From Trichosphaerium sp. ATCC 40318 (taxonomy: Eukaryota; Discosea; Flabellinia; Trichosidae): 64,000 nt of DNA. Under the pieces are notes generated by a model. That model did no database searches and was not told the origin of the DNA. It worked only from the letters and a program-made list of their open reading frames with translations. The first letter of the stretch is position 1. Every line of letters starts with the position of its first letter. Made by a program: the position numbers and the translations under genes. The stretch is taken from NCBI GenBank assembly GCA_038496445.1, contig JALMLS010000093.1, positions 682,001 to 746,000 on the forward strand, read 5' to 3'. Of the stretch, positions 44,011 through 56,897 are shown piece by piece.

Positions 44011-44151
44011 ATGGTTGCAAAACAAGATTGGAAGCCTTTTCTCGTTCAACAAAACTATAAGGTATATACCTACGACGTACCTTACAGAGCGCAGTTTTAC
44101 CACGTGGTTCACAAAGTATTCAAGAAAGACCTTTGTTGTTCAAGCAGATAA
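44011..44151 (+). CDS. Possible 46-codon ORF
   Basis: An uninterrupted ORF from ATG 44011 to TAA 44149-44151 with protein-like composition ('MVAKQDWKPFLVQQNYKVYT', then 'YDVPYRAQFYHVVHKVFKKD'). It contains a CACGTG at 44101. It lies between the F-box/MORN-like gene and the 3' end of xanthine dehydrogenase. It could be a small gene, a remnant or chance; nothing in it identifies a family. Confidence 0.25.
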   Translation: MVAKQDWKPFLVQQNYKVYTYDVPYRAQFYHVVHKVFKKDLCCSSR

Positions 44152-44421
44152 GTTATGGGTTATGCATTAACCAAAAAGCTCATCTGCTACCCAAAAAAAA
44201 AAATAACATCACACATACCTCTTTGGATTACTTTTTCTTATGAGACTATTGTTTACGCTTTATAAAGTTGGTTAGTGATCAAGTGGGAAAAAGTGATTGG
44301 TCGTAGGTAAAGGCTTGTATGAAATAAGATGTTCTGTAACAAATTTTATTTAAATCATCAACAACTTGTATTTTTTTGGGCTAATCAATAAAGTTTCTAG
44401 CGATTTCTTGTGTTATGTACT
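44152..44421. other. 3' flank of xanthine dehydrogenase gene
   Basis: An AT-rich convergent interval. No exon is recognised on either strand. Confidence 0.35.
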
Positions 44422-47400
44422 TTAACATAATGTCATTTCTTCTGGGCTAATATCAGCAGCAGTTTGAATGATATCAACAGTAAAAGGTGCAGGTAAAGCC
44501 CATTTTTGAGGTTTAGCACGTTCTTTTCTTGAAGCGTTTATTGCTGTCTTAACTGCGCTTGCAACACTGTAAGATAGTACTACAGGAGGCTCACCAACAG
44601 CCTTTGATCCAAGAACACCCTATTTCGAGATATTCAATAAACACAATTAAAAACAAAAACTGGTGTCACGTGTTTTTTCTTAATAGCAACAAAAAAAATA
44701 CAAGAAATGCAATTGTAACGCACTCTAGCAAAAGAAGAGTCTGGAAGTAGTGAAATACGGAAATCAATAGGTGAATCAGCAACACAAGGTGGTTTATACT
44801 CCCATGTAGAGTCAGAGTGTAGTTTACCATCAGAACCAGTTAGGATCTCTTCTCTAAAGAAAGCCTTGTTTTAGAAACAGAACACCAAATAGAGTAGGTT
44901 TTGCTTAAAAAACCTCAGTTAATGTTTGCAATGTACCTGAGGAAGTATCCTATACCAGTTACGAAACCACCTTCGGCTTGACCAACATCAATGATGGCGT
45001 TCAAGGATTTTGCAGAATCATAGAGAATATCTACTCTTCTTACTGTTGTTTCTCCAGTTAATACGTCAACTTCTACTTCAGAGCATGCAACACCAGAAGC
45101 AAAGTAATCAGCATGGAAAGGACTCCAAGGAAGTGCTTTTTCGCTTGTTCTCCTGAAAGGAAAAAAGTTAACAAAAATCACGTGTGGTGTCACGTGAAAG
45201 GTAAGACTGTAAGAAACTATTGAATTACGTCGATACGTACTTTCCAGTTGGTACAAAGTTTGCAGTAGCACTTAGCAACATGTTAAGCCCCTTAGCCTTT
45301 GCGCAAAGTGCCTGTAAAAGAAGTCAGGTTTACAAAACGACTTGTAGAAAAATCCGGGTTGGGTGTTTTCGTGCTTTTACTAACCTTCCAAGTAGTAGGT
45401 TTACCCTCCTTAGTGAGTAATGTACGAACGTAATGCATGGTCTTATTGAGTTTTACACAAGCGAGCCTTAACAGTAAGTTAACAGGTACAAGAATAAAAT
45501 CTTGCTCAATAAGGCAAAGGCGATAGGCAGAAGAATAAAAAAGTACTCACCTGGCAGCTTCTGCGTTTGCTTCGGATGCAGTAGAACCACCAACAAACAT
45601 GGTATTAGGAATAACATCAGTATTACTGTCACCAACACGAATCATGCTGATATCACAGCCTAGAGTCAATGCAACAGTTTGAGCTACTTTTGTGTTGAGA
45701 CCTTGACCGATCTCTACGCCACCGCTGTAAACTACAACTGTACCATCGCCACCGTTGATGTTGATCTAATAACATGCGTTAATGGTAACCAAACTGTTAA
45801 AAATTAATATAAGCGTACCAGTGCTTGAGTACCAATAGAGTAGGATTGGCAACAACCGTACTTAATACCCATTAAGCTAATACCTCGTTTTTTCCATTTG
45901 TTTTGGCTACACCCCGTTAGAACTACGCTTTTATACTGTAAGGACTTACGTATTGTATGTGTCAATCTCACCAGAGCGCTTATCGAACTCAGCATCTACC
46001 TTCAACCTAAGATGGACAATAAGAAATTGAAGAGCAAAGCATCTTAGCGTACTTGTTGTACATGGCGCGAATGTTAAAGTCGTTACCCAAGTGTTGACCA
46101 CATGGGTTGATACGATTTCTAGTAGTGTACATATTCTTCTCACGGACATCTTGTGGTGAAATACCAAGTTTGGCGGCAACACATTCAATCACAGTCTAAA
46201 CAATGTTAGATTGAAAAAAAACTTGTTTAGTCGGTTTTTTGGTACCTCTGTTATGGTGATAGCTTGAATGTGACCAAACGAACGAACAGCTGTACGTGAA
46301 GGTATATGTGTCCTACATTGCTTGACTGTACTTAATACATTAGGAACATGGTATACACCATCCAATTCTTCGTTGAATCTATTGTTAATGTTAACACAAA
46401 TAACAAAAAAACCCTCTCAGAGTTTAAAACATGTTTCGTACTCAATAACTAAAGCTCCCCAAAAGTCAGTTGACATTCCAGAGTTACCATAACCATCATA
46501 TTTAACAGCTACAATAGTTCCATCCTTTTTGAAACCGACCTTAAAATCTACTTTGAACTCTGTACGTCCACCGACCTATTCAAATAATATTTTAATAAAG
46601 TTTTTCTCTCGTGACCTTTGTCTTACCACACGACAATCATCCCAAATGCTCATTGCTAGTTTTATAGGTCTATTTAATTTCCTAGAAGAGTTTTAACATA
46701 ATTGTTGTTACTGCCATCCAGTGTGTGAGTAAACAAGACTTACTTTGAAGCAACAGCACAAGCTCCAGCACAGTAAACGTGACGAGATAATTTACCTCCA
46801 AAAGCACCTCCAGCCCTTCTGGTTTTGACACAAACGTCATTACCTGATACACCAAGGATACTAGCAATCTATTGAAGGGAAACAGGTTAAAACACGCCAT
46901 ATATTAAAGAAGTTTCTCATTTAATTACTTCGGGAAAGAGTGAGCTAGAGAACGTACTTTTGTTCTTGTGTAATCAGGCGCTTGATTACCAATGAATACA
47001 TCTATACCATCACCTTCTTTAGGTATACAATAAGCCGATTGGCGCTCCATATAAAAGTGCTTTTGACCACCTAGCAACAGAAATTTAGTTGATAAGAAAA
47101 AAAAAAGAATTAAACTAGTTTTCAGTAACTAGGCGCACTGTGCCTTAAAACTCTAAATTTTACATCTCAAAAGGTGCCTTGTTTTACCAAAACGTTGTTA
47201 ATAATAAGAAAAAAAACATACCAGCATACGCAGTATCAGTTATGATTTCATCACATTCAGCCTAAGCAACAAAATTTAGAATAGAAAAAAACACCAAAAG
47301 GGCAAATGGCGTACCCAAGCAGCTTCAACATCACCACATTTTATAACATGTGGATCTCCTGAAAAAGAATCTGCAGCAATGGCGTCCTCGATTGAGAGAA

Positions 47401-50400
47401 TAGGCTTTGTAAACTCTATACAAGAAGAGTCAATAAATTGTAAAGAAAAAGATAGTGTTGATGAACAAACAAAGGATTTATACCTTCACCAGCATATTCG
47501 ACTGTAACAAGTTTAGAAGCTTCATTGGCTTCTCTTTGAGAAGCTGCTACAACAACACCAATTGGTTGACCATGGTAAGTAACTAAAAACGGGTTAACAT
47601 AATAGCCAATCATCCAAAACAAGAAAATCATAAGTGAGTACCTTTGTCTTTCGCAAATAATACTTCTTCTCCTGGTGCTGCACCACAATCAGCAGATCCA
47701 GGAATATCATCAGCGCTTACCCAATCAACAACACCAGGTGCTAGGGACGAGATTAAAATCAAAAGGGAGCAGAGAAAGGTTCTTGGATAGGCCAAATTGA
47801 AATACTTACCAGCCAAAGCCTTTGATGTGTCAACACTCTTGATATTACAAACAACGCGATCAGAGAGTACAAATGCAGCGTACAACGTGCGACCAGTAGC
47901 AGGAATATCATCAGTGAATTTAGCTTCACCTGATGCCTGATACGGAGCAGTGAGCTTGGTAGTAGCTACAAAAACGTTATAAACACAAGGGATTTTTTTT
48001 AACTAACCTGGACGATCCTCGTGTATTGGGTAACTAACGTGACTGGTGCTGACATCACGAACAATATCTCCTGCTCCAGATACTAAATTAGCTGGGATAT
48101 CTCCTGATGCATCTAAGACAGGAAAGTTAAACTTTGTAGGGGCATCACAACGTACTCTTCATGTACAAGAAGAACTTGTAGAAGAAATTTTGAACAAGGT
48201 TTTTCCTGTACGCCTTTTTTACAAAGAAATTAGTCAACATAAAGTCAAAACATGACTATTTTTTGGCTTACCTCTTTACCTTCTGGTCTTGCTTGAGACT
48301 TGTACTGGTCTTCAGACTCAGGTACAATTTCTTTAGCAATGCTCTCAAGCGCAGCTTCAAGTGTAGTTGCGTCAAACGATTTTGAAGTCTGAAAAGATTT
48401 TTTTAGTCAGCGGTCAAGCTTCTTCCAATTCGCTGGATGCTAGACGTACCAGTAATCTTTCAGTGTTCTCTGCACGCACTGGATGCTTTCCAACTACGCC
48501 GTATACGACAGTAGCCTTTTCAATGGTAGTACCTGACATGGTAACAGAAAAACCAGCGTTGATAAGAGCATGTGAGTTCATAGGACGAAGGGCTGTTCTG
48601 TATGAAACATAGTGTTCATTGCTCTTTGCAAATGGAACAGTAAGAGATAAGACAATATATCCTTTACCAGAATAACTCAATAGAGCTTTCATGTCCATAC
48701 TAGAACGTGTTATTGAGACAAGGTAATCTCTTTAGAGTTTTAAAAAAACCAACTAAACAACGTACTCTGTGGTGGTTCCACTGGCTTCCAGGACACTAAA
48801 CCTTGCGCCTGCAGCATACAAAACTGTTGCCGTATCTGATGCGAATCCCTAAATATGTTAACAATCACAAGCGCAAAAGCTTTTCTTTTGTTACCTGGTA
48901 TTTGCACATCATAACACCTCCTACCCAAGAGGCTCTACCGCGTACTTGGCGACCAGATATCTTAGACAAGTGACTTATAATATTAGGGAATGTTGTAGGT
49001 GACTTTGATTTGTGTTCTTCGAACGTAGAGATGAGTTGTTGGATTGAAACAGCAGCTCCAACTGTGAGAGCTAGAAAAAAAGCTGTTAGGTCAACATCTT
49101 CATGTGGCGAGGCATACCAGAGTCTGATGCAACAATTGATTTTAGTTCTGGAACATGCTTGATATCAATAAAAGCTTCTACTGATGGATCAGGGTATACA
49201 CCATTCATAGTATTGCCAACAATCAATTTATATTTTTTTCCCTTTTTGAATGTACAGTAAGCAATAAAACACGTGGACAATCAAAAAAACAATGTGTACC
49301 TGTGTTTCGTATTGTTGTACTAGTTTCAATGCCTATTGAGGTACACTGTTAGTACATAAACAAGAGAAAGTGGTTGAGGTACTTGCCTTTTGAAGTTCGA
49401 CAACTCGGTGCCATTCTGCGCCATGCCCGGAAAAATATATTGGACTTGGCTATACAAGGTTAGTAATCACACAACAAAAGAGAGTATTTTTTTAATCGTA
49501 CTTTGCAAGTTTTTAGTTCTGCTGGTGGCTTTTTGTCATGTTCTTCATGGGAATAAGGCATGAACTTCTTTCCTGAGCGAAAGTTAACAACAAATAAAAT
49601 TGGCCGACGCTGATTCCAAAAAAAGACGAAGATCCAAAAAGGAAGAAACGAAAAGAAATTTCCAAAATATCCATTACCTTTTCCTATGTCTTCAATATCA
49701 ACAGTAGGACAATTTTTACAATCAACAGCGAAAGTATTAAACGCATCAACAATAGGTCGGTATCCAGTACAACGACAGATATTTCCTAACAACTTTCTTT
49801 AAAAAACAATAATCCAAAAAAAAAGGCCTAAATTGAAATGTATCTCCGCACCATCTATAGCCGTAGAGACCTGGTCCAAAGTAGGTTTACCCTCAGTCTC
49901 TTGTAAAAGAGAGTACATGGACATTACCTAGGGAGGTTTTAGCGAAGCTCTGAAAAGTAGATTGATTGTACCATGCCAGGCGTACAAAAACCACATTGGC
50001 TTCCGTTGTTAGCCGCCAAACGCTGTTGTACTGGGTGATGACCGCTTCTACTATTACCAATACCTTCAGTAGTGGTAACGTTACATCCCTAAGGTTGTCT
50101 ATAACGATACAGACTGTCACATGCTTTACTTACGTCAAGAGCTAATAAAGGAAGTAGGCAACCATTCGCTGGCTGATTGACGTGTTTTCCTAGAGCTCTT
50201 GGTGAGATAGACAAAAGCATAAAAAAAGTGTACCGGTTTTTTCGTCGTAATAAGTGACAAGCACAGTACAAGCGCCACAACCACCCTACAAATAACAGAA
50301 TAAACAATATATCAGAGTTTGCGCGGAAGTACCTGGCCACAACTCAGTTTAGTGCCTGTACACCCTTCTTCTTTACGTAGATACTCTAAAACAGTGACAC

Positions 50401-50522
50401 GAGGATTAACTCCAGATAAAACGCGCTAGCAAAAGTAAGCCAACTTGAATGGTTTAAAGGCAACTGTATCGTACTTTTTTGCCATTTACGAATACAGTTA
50501 TTGTATTCTTTGTTTCCGACAT
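44422..50522 (-). CDS. XDH: Xanthine dehydrogenase
   Basis: The ATG at 50520-50522 starts '[16 protein letters not shown]'. The first 2Fe-2S motif follows ('[20 protein letters not shown]'), then the second ('[10 protein letters not shown]' near 49980, '[17 protein letters not shown]' near 49770). The FAD-binding part lies at about 48300-49290 ('[20 protein letters not shown]'). The molybdopterin domain fills about 44422-48100, with '[17 protein letters not shown]' and '[16 protein letters not shown]', which keeps the active-site Glu of the GEPP motif. This is the complete domain order of the roughly 1,330-residue enzyme that oxidises hypoxanthine and xanthine to urate in purine breakdown. 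About 25 introns interrupt it; a 2Fe-2S exon near 45170-45200 is next to an intron with two CACGTG sites. It is divergent from the sirtuin-like gene, 275 nt away. Aldehyde oxidase is the alternative; I could not separate the two by substrate residues. Confidence 0.88.
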
Positions 50523-50797
50523 TTGCGGTTAAACAACGATAACAAGTGATCCCGAGGAAATAACGAATTACTGTGTTAAGTGACCAGAGGCTTAATGCTA
50601 CGGCTCACATGCCTGGTACATTTATGTGACACTTTTGTATACCTGTACATGGTTTGATGTAGGCTGCATGTTGTGATGTCACGCCAAAAGACTTCTTTGC
50701 CTTCATTGAAATCTGCTTAACGGGATTCTGATTAGCTTAGAATGTGGCGCTGAGGAAGGTCTTGCTTGGTAACTACATTGTATTAGGACTTTTCGTG
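50523..50797. promoter_or_regulatory. Divergent promoter region, XDH and sirtuin-like gene
   Basis: A 275-nt gap between start codons on opposite strands. No specific element is identified, and no exon is seen. Confidence 0.35.
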
Positions 50798-52050
50798 ATG
50801 CTTGCTAGACGTACAGTGTACTCCTCGAGGTATCAATGGTCGGCTAAGCAAAAAAAGGTGCTGGTTTCCTCAAAGCTTTGCTAGCTTATTGTACTAGTGT
50901 TACTACTGCTCGAAAGTAGATGACAACACCCAGAAAGCAATAAATGAGAGCGCTAAGCTAATAAAAGACGCTGAAGCGCTATTTATCACTACAGGCGCTG
51001 GAATGGGCGTAGACAGTGGTTTACCTACGTTTAGAGGTATGTGGCATTAACCGATTATTTATTTAAACCTCTACAGGTGCTGACGGTTTCTGGAGAGCTT
51101 ATCCGCCGTACAAAAAGCTAGGGCTTGAATTTGAAGAAATGGTTGGTGTCAAAAAGGTGTCAAATGTGAATTCACTTTTTTACTTTTTCTTCACAGGCAA
51201 CTCCCTCGTTGTTTGATGATAAACCTCATGTTGCTTGGGGATTTTACGGCCATCGTCTGAATCTTTATCGTAAAGCAAAACCTCACAAAGGGTATGACAT
51301 ACTAAAGGCATGGGGAGAGTCAAAGAAACATGTGAGGATCGATTTTCTTTTACAATTTCACTCAAGCTTTTTGTTTTTTAGAAATACTTTGCGTTCACCA
51401 GTAATGTTGATGGTATGTTTCAAAAGGCAAAATATGACTTGGATAGAATACTAGAAGTACATGGATCTCTAATGTATATACAAGGCCGGTCATCAGTACG
51501 AGCAAAGGTCAAGTGTTGCTCGAAGTAACCCAACAAATAGAACAGCCAGATAGAACCTGTACCAGACGATTTTTATGATAGGCTGGATATGGATACAGAG
51601 AAAATGGAAGCTCGTAAACTACCAAAGAAGTTTGGACAAGTTCTTAGACCAAGTGTTCTATTATTCAATGATTGGGAATGGAATGATAGCATATACCAAA
51701 AAGGCAATAGAAAGTTGCAGGCTTGGAAGAGATCATTAGGTGATTCATCAGTAGTCATTATAGAAATTGGTGCAGGTACAAACGTACCAACCATACGTTA
51801 TGCTGGTACGGACGATTAACAAATTTTAGCCATACTAAATGGTATTCTAGGCTCACGTTCCCTAACACGTGAAAACACAAGCATGATTAGAATTAACAAA
51901 GATGATCCGCATGAAGATGGTATCATAGGTATGGCGTGTTGTAGTTTTGATATTTTGCTTTGAACTTGCATACTGAGTACTTTGTTAGGTATTGGTCTGG
52001 GTGCTTTAGATGCTTTGGAACGAATAGAGAATGCCATGAAGAAATTATAA
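50798..52050 (+). CDS. Sirtuin-like protein of bacterial type, zinc site degenerate
   Basis: The ATG at 50798 starts an Arg/Lys-rich, acid-free leader ('MLARRTVYSSRYQWSAKQKK') that could target mitochondria. The NAD-binding motifs are 'LFITTGAGMGVDSGLPTFRG', 'FAFTSNVDGMFQKAKYDLDR' (in place of TQNID) and 'ILEVHGSLMY' with the catalytic His. After them, 'LRPSVLLFNDWEWNDS', 'SSVVIIEIGAGTNVPTIR', 'MIRINKDDPHE' and 'GLGALDALERIENA' match a mainly bacterial SIR2 subgroup (G-D-W-x-W, E-I-G-A-G-T-x-x-P-T-V-R). The two CxxC zinc pairs of sirtuins are not visible: 'LPKKFGQVLRPSV' stands where a CPRCG-type pair is expected. Deacylase activity is uncertain. Stop TAA 52048-52050. Splice sites include the GTGCTG donor of intron 1. 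Confidence 0.75.
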
Positions 52051-52152
52051 ACAAGCAAAAAATTGTATTTTTACCTGTTCTCTTTTTGCTACCACGTGTT
52101 CCTCAAACGTTGTTAATTTCCAAATACTACTTATTTGACTATGTGACATTAA

Positions 52153-54301
52153 ACTTTGTTATTGCTTCATTTGTTGCATCTCGTCAACAAACTGTTGTGG
52201 GTGTGGGAGGAGTGGCTTAAGATTGTTAAGGTCAGATTGCAAATATCCGATTTGGTGAAAGTGCGTCTCTGGTGTAATTTTAGTGTATTTACATCATTTC
52301 AGTGTCAGCGATCATTAAATCTGTTGGCATTGTGTTATCAACAGTTCTTTTTATCTGTGTAACTGTCTACGTGTTAGATTCTGTAGTAAAACCGGATAAA
52401 CTAGACGTAAGATCATATTTACACGTCTGTAATGAACCACGCCCGTTAATATTGAGGTAAGCGCTAAAATGGTTCTACTTGTTACAAACATGCCACAGTC
52501 ACCGCGGATCGCGTCACCTGTTGCCAGAAAATACACTACACGCATTTAAATGGGCAAAGAAGTTAGGCGGGGACGTTTTAGAATTTGGTACGACTGAGAA
52601 TGCTTTTCTGCATCTATCAACTCACTGCCTATAATATGGGAGCGGTGAAAGCACTTTCAGAGATGAACTGTTTTTTAAAACAAGGTAGATGTTAGATTGA
52701 CATCTGATGGCGTTATGGTAGTAACACACGATCCAATAGTGGATAGGTACGTGTTATAACTCACAATGACCTGATTGAAGGATTTTTGACAGTCATAAAG
52801 TAGATTTAATTTTACGGTTGTAATAACCATTATTAGGACAACGGAAGGATCAGTTCGTGTTGAAGATGTCACCTTTGACACATTGCGAAAACTAGATGCT
52901 GGATATGGGTTCACACCTAAACAAAACAAAAGTAGAGACCAGGATGTTTCTGTTTTCCCTTTTAGAGGCCTTGATCATCGTATGCCGACATTAGCAGAGG
53001 TTTTAGATGCATTTCCAGGCACACCAAAGAATATTGAGGTAAGCAAAGAGCTACTAAATGAGTTTTGGGTTTTTTTGAAAAGCGCAAAAAAATACTTGGT
53101 TGTTTTTATTTTGGTGTTCAAGTAACAAAAGCTCTAATTGTTTGGGTGCTTTAGATAAAAGAAAATACACAAGATGTTGCAAAAGTATTATGGACAGTAC
53201 TACAACAATTTCCATATCAAATGGATCATGTCGCTGTTGCTAGCCAGTACGTCAACCTGTATTTTGAACCCTTTTTTGGTTTTATATGTTTACTTGCCAT
53301 CACGTGTTTTTGACTTAGATTCATTTTCAAAATTGCTCACTGTCAGTTATCTCTATTAATGTTTACGAACGATTATTATGTCGAATCGTCATTTAGAGAC
53401 GAGAAAGAAAAATTTTAACTCGGCGAATGTTGTTATGTTTTTTTTTTTGCTTGTGTACTTACTTATTCGATGTCTTAGATGGTGTGAAGTTCTCCATTAT
53501 TTTCGTGAAATCTCATTCCATATGGTTTCTACTACTGCTTGTGAGCAAGAGAGTATTCTGTTTGTTCTACTGTCTAAGCTTAGATTGTACAATATATATG
53601 CCTATTTGAGGTACAAAACAAAAGATAGAGAAAAAAGCAAGATTATTTTCTTTCAAGTTGTCGATGAGTCTCGCACTCATCATCTTTAGTAAACCAGAAG
53701 CTGAGGGTTTTCAATTACCTTATGAGCATGCTGGTATGACCATAGCAACAAAGGAGCTTGTTGAAAGTGCACATAGAGTCGGTCAGAAGGTGCGGCTTTA
53801 TTATTACAACGTTATCAGGGTTAACCTGTTTTAGGTCATGTTCTGGGTCGCCAACTCTCCTGAAGTTATCAATAATATACTTGATACTGGAGCAGATGCT
53901 ATTGTAACAGACAGGACAGACATAGCCTACAAAGTGTTTAAAGAACGTGGTAAGTAACAAAGTCATTAACGTTTATAAAGTTTCTCAAGTGTTTTCTTAG
54001 GATACACTATGCCTGACCTCGAAGACACTGAGAAGTTTAAAAACACCCCTGAAGGATACTTCATACCTGAGTATACTAGCGAGGAGATATCTTCGTGCCG
54101 TACTTTCATGTGTACGATTGCAGAAAATCAAGTTTTATCAGTTGCAATCACAGGTACCAAGAAAAAAAAAACTAGTAATTTCTTTTTTGGTTACGTCTAG
54201 AAACCACTGTTGCATTTGTGCACAAATTTTTAACCCCTTTTAATACTAGGTTTGGTACTAGTATTGATCGTATACACGTGCATATCAAGTGGAAAATCTG
54301 A
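52153..54301 (+). CDS. Glycerophosphodiester phosphodiesterase with N-terminal membrane helix
   Basis: After a membrane helix ('IKSVGIVLSTVLFICVTVYV', about 52308-52367) the GDPD domain runs over many exons: 'PLILSHRGSRHLLPENTLHA' (HRG and PENT), 'KKLGGDVLEF', 'VDVRLTSDGVMVVTHDPIVD' (metal/substrate His-Asp), 'VLDAFPGTPKNIE', 'FWVNSPEVINNILDTGADAI' and 'VTDRTDIAYKVFKERG'. These match the catalytic core that cleaves glycerophosphodiesters such as glycerophosphocholine to glycerol-3-phosphate and an alcohol. The last exon ends 'HVHIKWKI' and TGA at 54299-54301. The 5' end is unresolved: the upstream exon ('LWVWEEWLKIVK') is open from 52153 but has no ATG. Introns use GTACGA, GTAAGC and GTCAGA donors. 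Confidence 0.78.
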
Positions 54302-54547
54302 TAATCAAGCAATCAAAACTGAATAAACAAGAAATATTTAAGACTCATCAACGCCTCGCTTCCTACTACTTGTGTATTTTCCAGCAACCTATTTTTATTA
54401 TTGAACACACTTTGAAGTTAAAAAAACCAACAAATTTGGATGTTAGTTTATTGTATCAAGTCAACTTGGAAGTCCAAAAATAATTTGGAAAAAACCAGTA
54501 CGTCCTGATCTAAATGAGAAAAAATTTGCTTTTTATTGGGAGTTTTT

Positions 54548-56497
54548 TCATACTGGACTTGTTTCAATTTGAGAATCACCGCTAAGCGTAGCAGATGAGT
54601 GAGCTGTTAATACTAGTTTCTGTTGATTACTTTTAATCATGAATACCATGAGAGCTATAAGGCATACAAGACTTAGGAAGCCAATAGTAGAAGCAGCTGC
54701 AATCAGAACATTGTTCAAGTTGTTCTTACCATCATCACAATGTGGGTCTGCATCCCATTGAACGAATATCCTTGATGTGGCCGATTTTGCTCCAGCCACA
54801 TCTTGGATCATCCGCAGACAAGGATCTTTTACACCGTTACTTAAATGAGCTCTATTCTCTGGAAAAACTTGACAGTTCTGTGGTGTTTCCATCACGACAT
54901 ACTCGTTTGTACTTGCTTGAGTAAGTACGATTTCCATGCTATCTTGTATATTAGGACACTTTGAAAAGCTTAAGGTGGCCATATTGGAAAGAACAAGCGT
55001 TGTATTCATGGTAACGTTCACCAAGCCTAAAAGGTAAAAAAACTGTCAGAAAACACTGTCAGAGGTTTCCAATACTCGTACCTTCGAATAGAATGGTTGT
55101 GTCAATATGAATCTCTCTTTTAACTATCTCTACGTCATTTTGGACTACCCACACACCCAGTGTTTCATTACATTTAGCGCCAGGTGGTATATCTCCAACG
55201 CAATCTGTTTTTTTAACACAAAAGAGTTAAAAAAAATGAGAAAAAATTATTTTAGCGCACAAAGATCACTTACTAGATTGGGCTGGTGTTTCGGAAGGAA
55301 TGTCAGTAGGTTCCAGTGTCATTGGTTCTTCGCTTGTTGGTGCGCTTGTTAACTTACATTTACCACTTTCTCCTATTTTTTATCTCAACTCAAAAACCCG
55401 GAACAATTTTTTTGCGGATTTTACCTGCTTTGTAAATGTCGTTTATTTGCTCTCCGGATAGAGCTTTACCTTTGTAAAACGATAGCTAAAAACCAAGATT
55501 AACCGTTTTATAGCGTAGTAGGACGTGCATACCTCGTCTAGCGTCCCTCTAAACGTTGCATTAAAGGTGGGTTTACCACCAATATAAAATGTATTGAGGC
55601 CTGTAGTTATTGGTTCCGCCACGCCGTTAATGGGATTGCAAGTACGAGCGAGAACTCCGTCTACTGCAAGTTAATACAATAATTATTTATTTATTTAGTA
55701 AAAATCACGTGACACGCACCAATATAAAGACATATTGTTTGTTCTTCCCTAAGAGAAGAGAGTGAGTTCTTTTGTCCGTTTATTTTTCAAAGGCGTTTTT
55801 TCAAGTAGCAATTTACCTGTTAATTACACCTGCAATATGGTGCCACTTCCTTGTGTCATGTAGTGAATGCGGACTATTTATTAGAACGAGAAATCCTGCA
55901 TCTAAAAGTTTTTTTAGAGTTTTTCAAAAGAAATGAAAAAAAAAAAAAAAAAAATATCACGTGCTTAATCTAACTTCAAAGACGAGTTTGTTATCTTCAA
56001 CTAGATACATAGAATATCCGCCAATTTCGCTGAGATGATGTATTAAATATTGTGCTGTCCCAAGCTTATCTCTTTTTAGCCAAAACTCGATAGTGACGCT
56101 ATCTAATGGCGTATAAGCAACATTAAAACTAAAAAAACATTTCATGTCAAAGTGTCTTAAAATACCTGTTTCGGGCGAAAAAACTGCATCTTTTGCTGTA
56201 ACAGAACCACCTGTTAGTTGTAAACCACCAGATACAAGAGCCTGATAGGTAAGAGATGAGAACAGATGAGAAAAAACAAAAGTTATGAAGCAAATGCGCA
56301 GATACCTGTTTTTGTAAATTGAAGTCGCTTTCATATTTACCAATAATGCTTGTTTCACGTGACGACACTTCTTCCTTAGTAATTAACGATACAGAATCGA
56401 ACTTCCACCAAGCCTTAACATGAGGATCCACCGGAGTGCATATTTGTATTGATAAAGTAATAAAAAGACATAAAAGAGCCAACAGACGAAGTGACAT
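54548..56497 (-). CDS. Type I membrane protein with LamG-like lectin domain
   Basis: The ATG at 56495-56497 encodes a signal peptide ('MSLRLLALLCLFITLSIQIC'). A concanavalin A/LamG-like jelly roll follows: 'VKAWWKFDS', 'ALVSGGLQLTGGSVTAKDAV', 'VTIEFWLKRDKLGTAQYLIH', 'DTRKWHHIAGVI' and 'DGVLARTCNPINGV', then 'TFRGTLDELSFYKGKALSGE'. The last block is the sequence that closes this fold. A Thr/Pro linker ('SAPTSEEPMTLEPTDIPSET'), a Cys-containing juxtamembrane region and one membrane helix ('TIGFLSLVCLIALMVFMI') precede a 30-residue cytosolic tail. Ten or so exons; a long A-run (about 55936-55953) in one intron. It is probably a cell-surface lectin or adhesion protein. Confidence 0.75.
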
Positions 56498-56897
56498 TTC
56501 AGTGTTTTGTTAAAATAATAATCATAAAATTGACTTTTATTGGCCTTGGGTTTTCTCCCTCTGTGTACCTTTTTTTTCGTTTAGTATACCTCTAAACACT
56601 ACAACAACGACTCCGAAAATCGTTGCAATGCTTATTTTACAACTTAAGCAATATCTCCATGTCAAAAACTTATTTTCTTTTGCGTATCCGAAAAAACCCG
56701 AAAACGATGTTTGCTTTAATTGTCCGCTCCCACGGAATACTGTTGCCTTTAGATGATCTCTAGTACGTTTTAGAGATGAATAGAGGTGTATTAGAGGTCC
56801 AAGCTGTACTTTAGAAGTCTTGAGAGTCTGAGTCAGGTTTTATCTGAAAAGCTTTTGTTTGGTACTCTTGCTGACGTAAGCGCATTGAAAGGGTGAA
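56498..56897. promoter_or_regulatory. Divergent promoter region
   Basis: A 400-nt gap between the start codons of the LamG-type gene (minus) and the F-box/LRR gene (plus). No exon, RNA gene or repeat is recognised. Confidence 0.4.
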
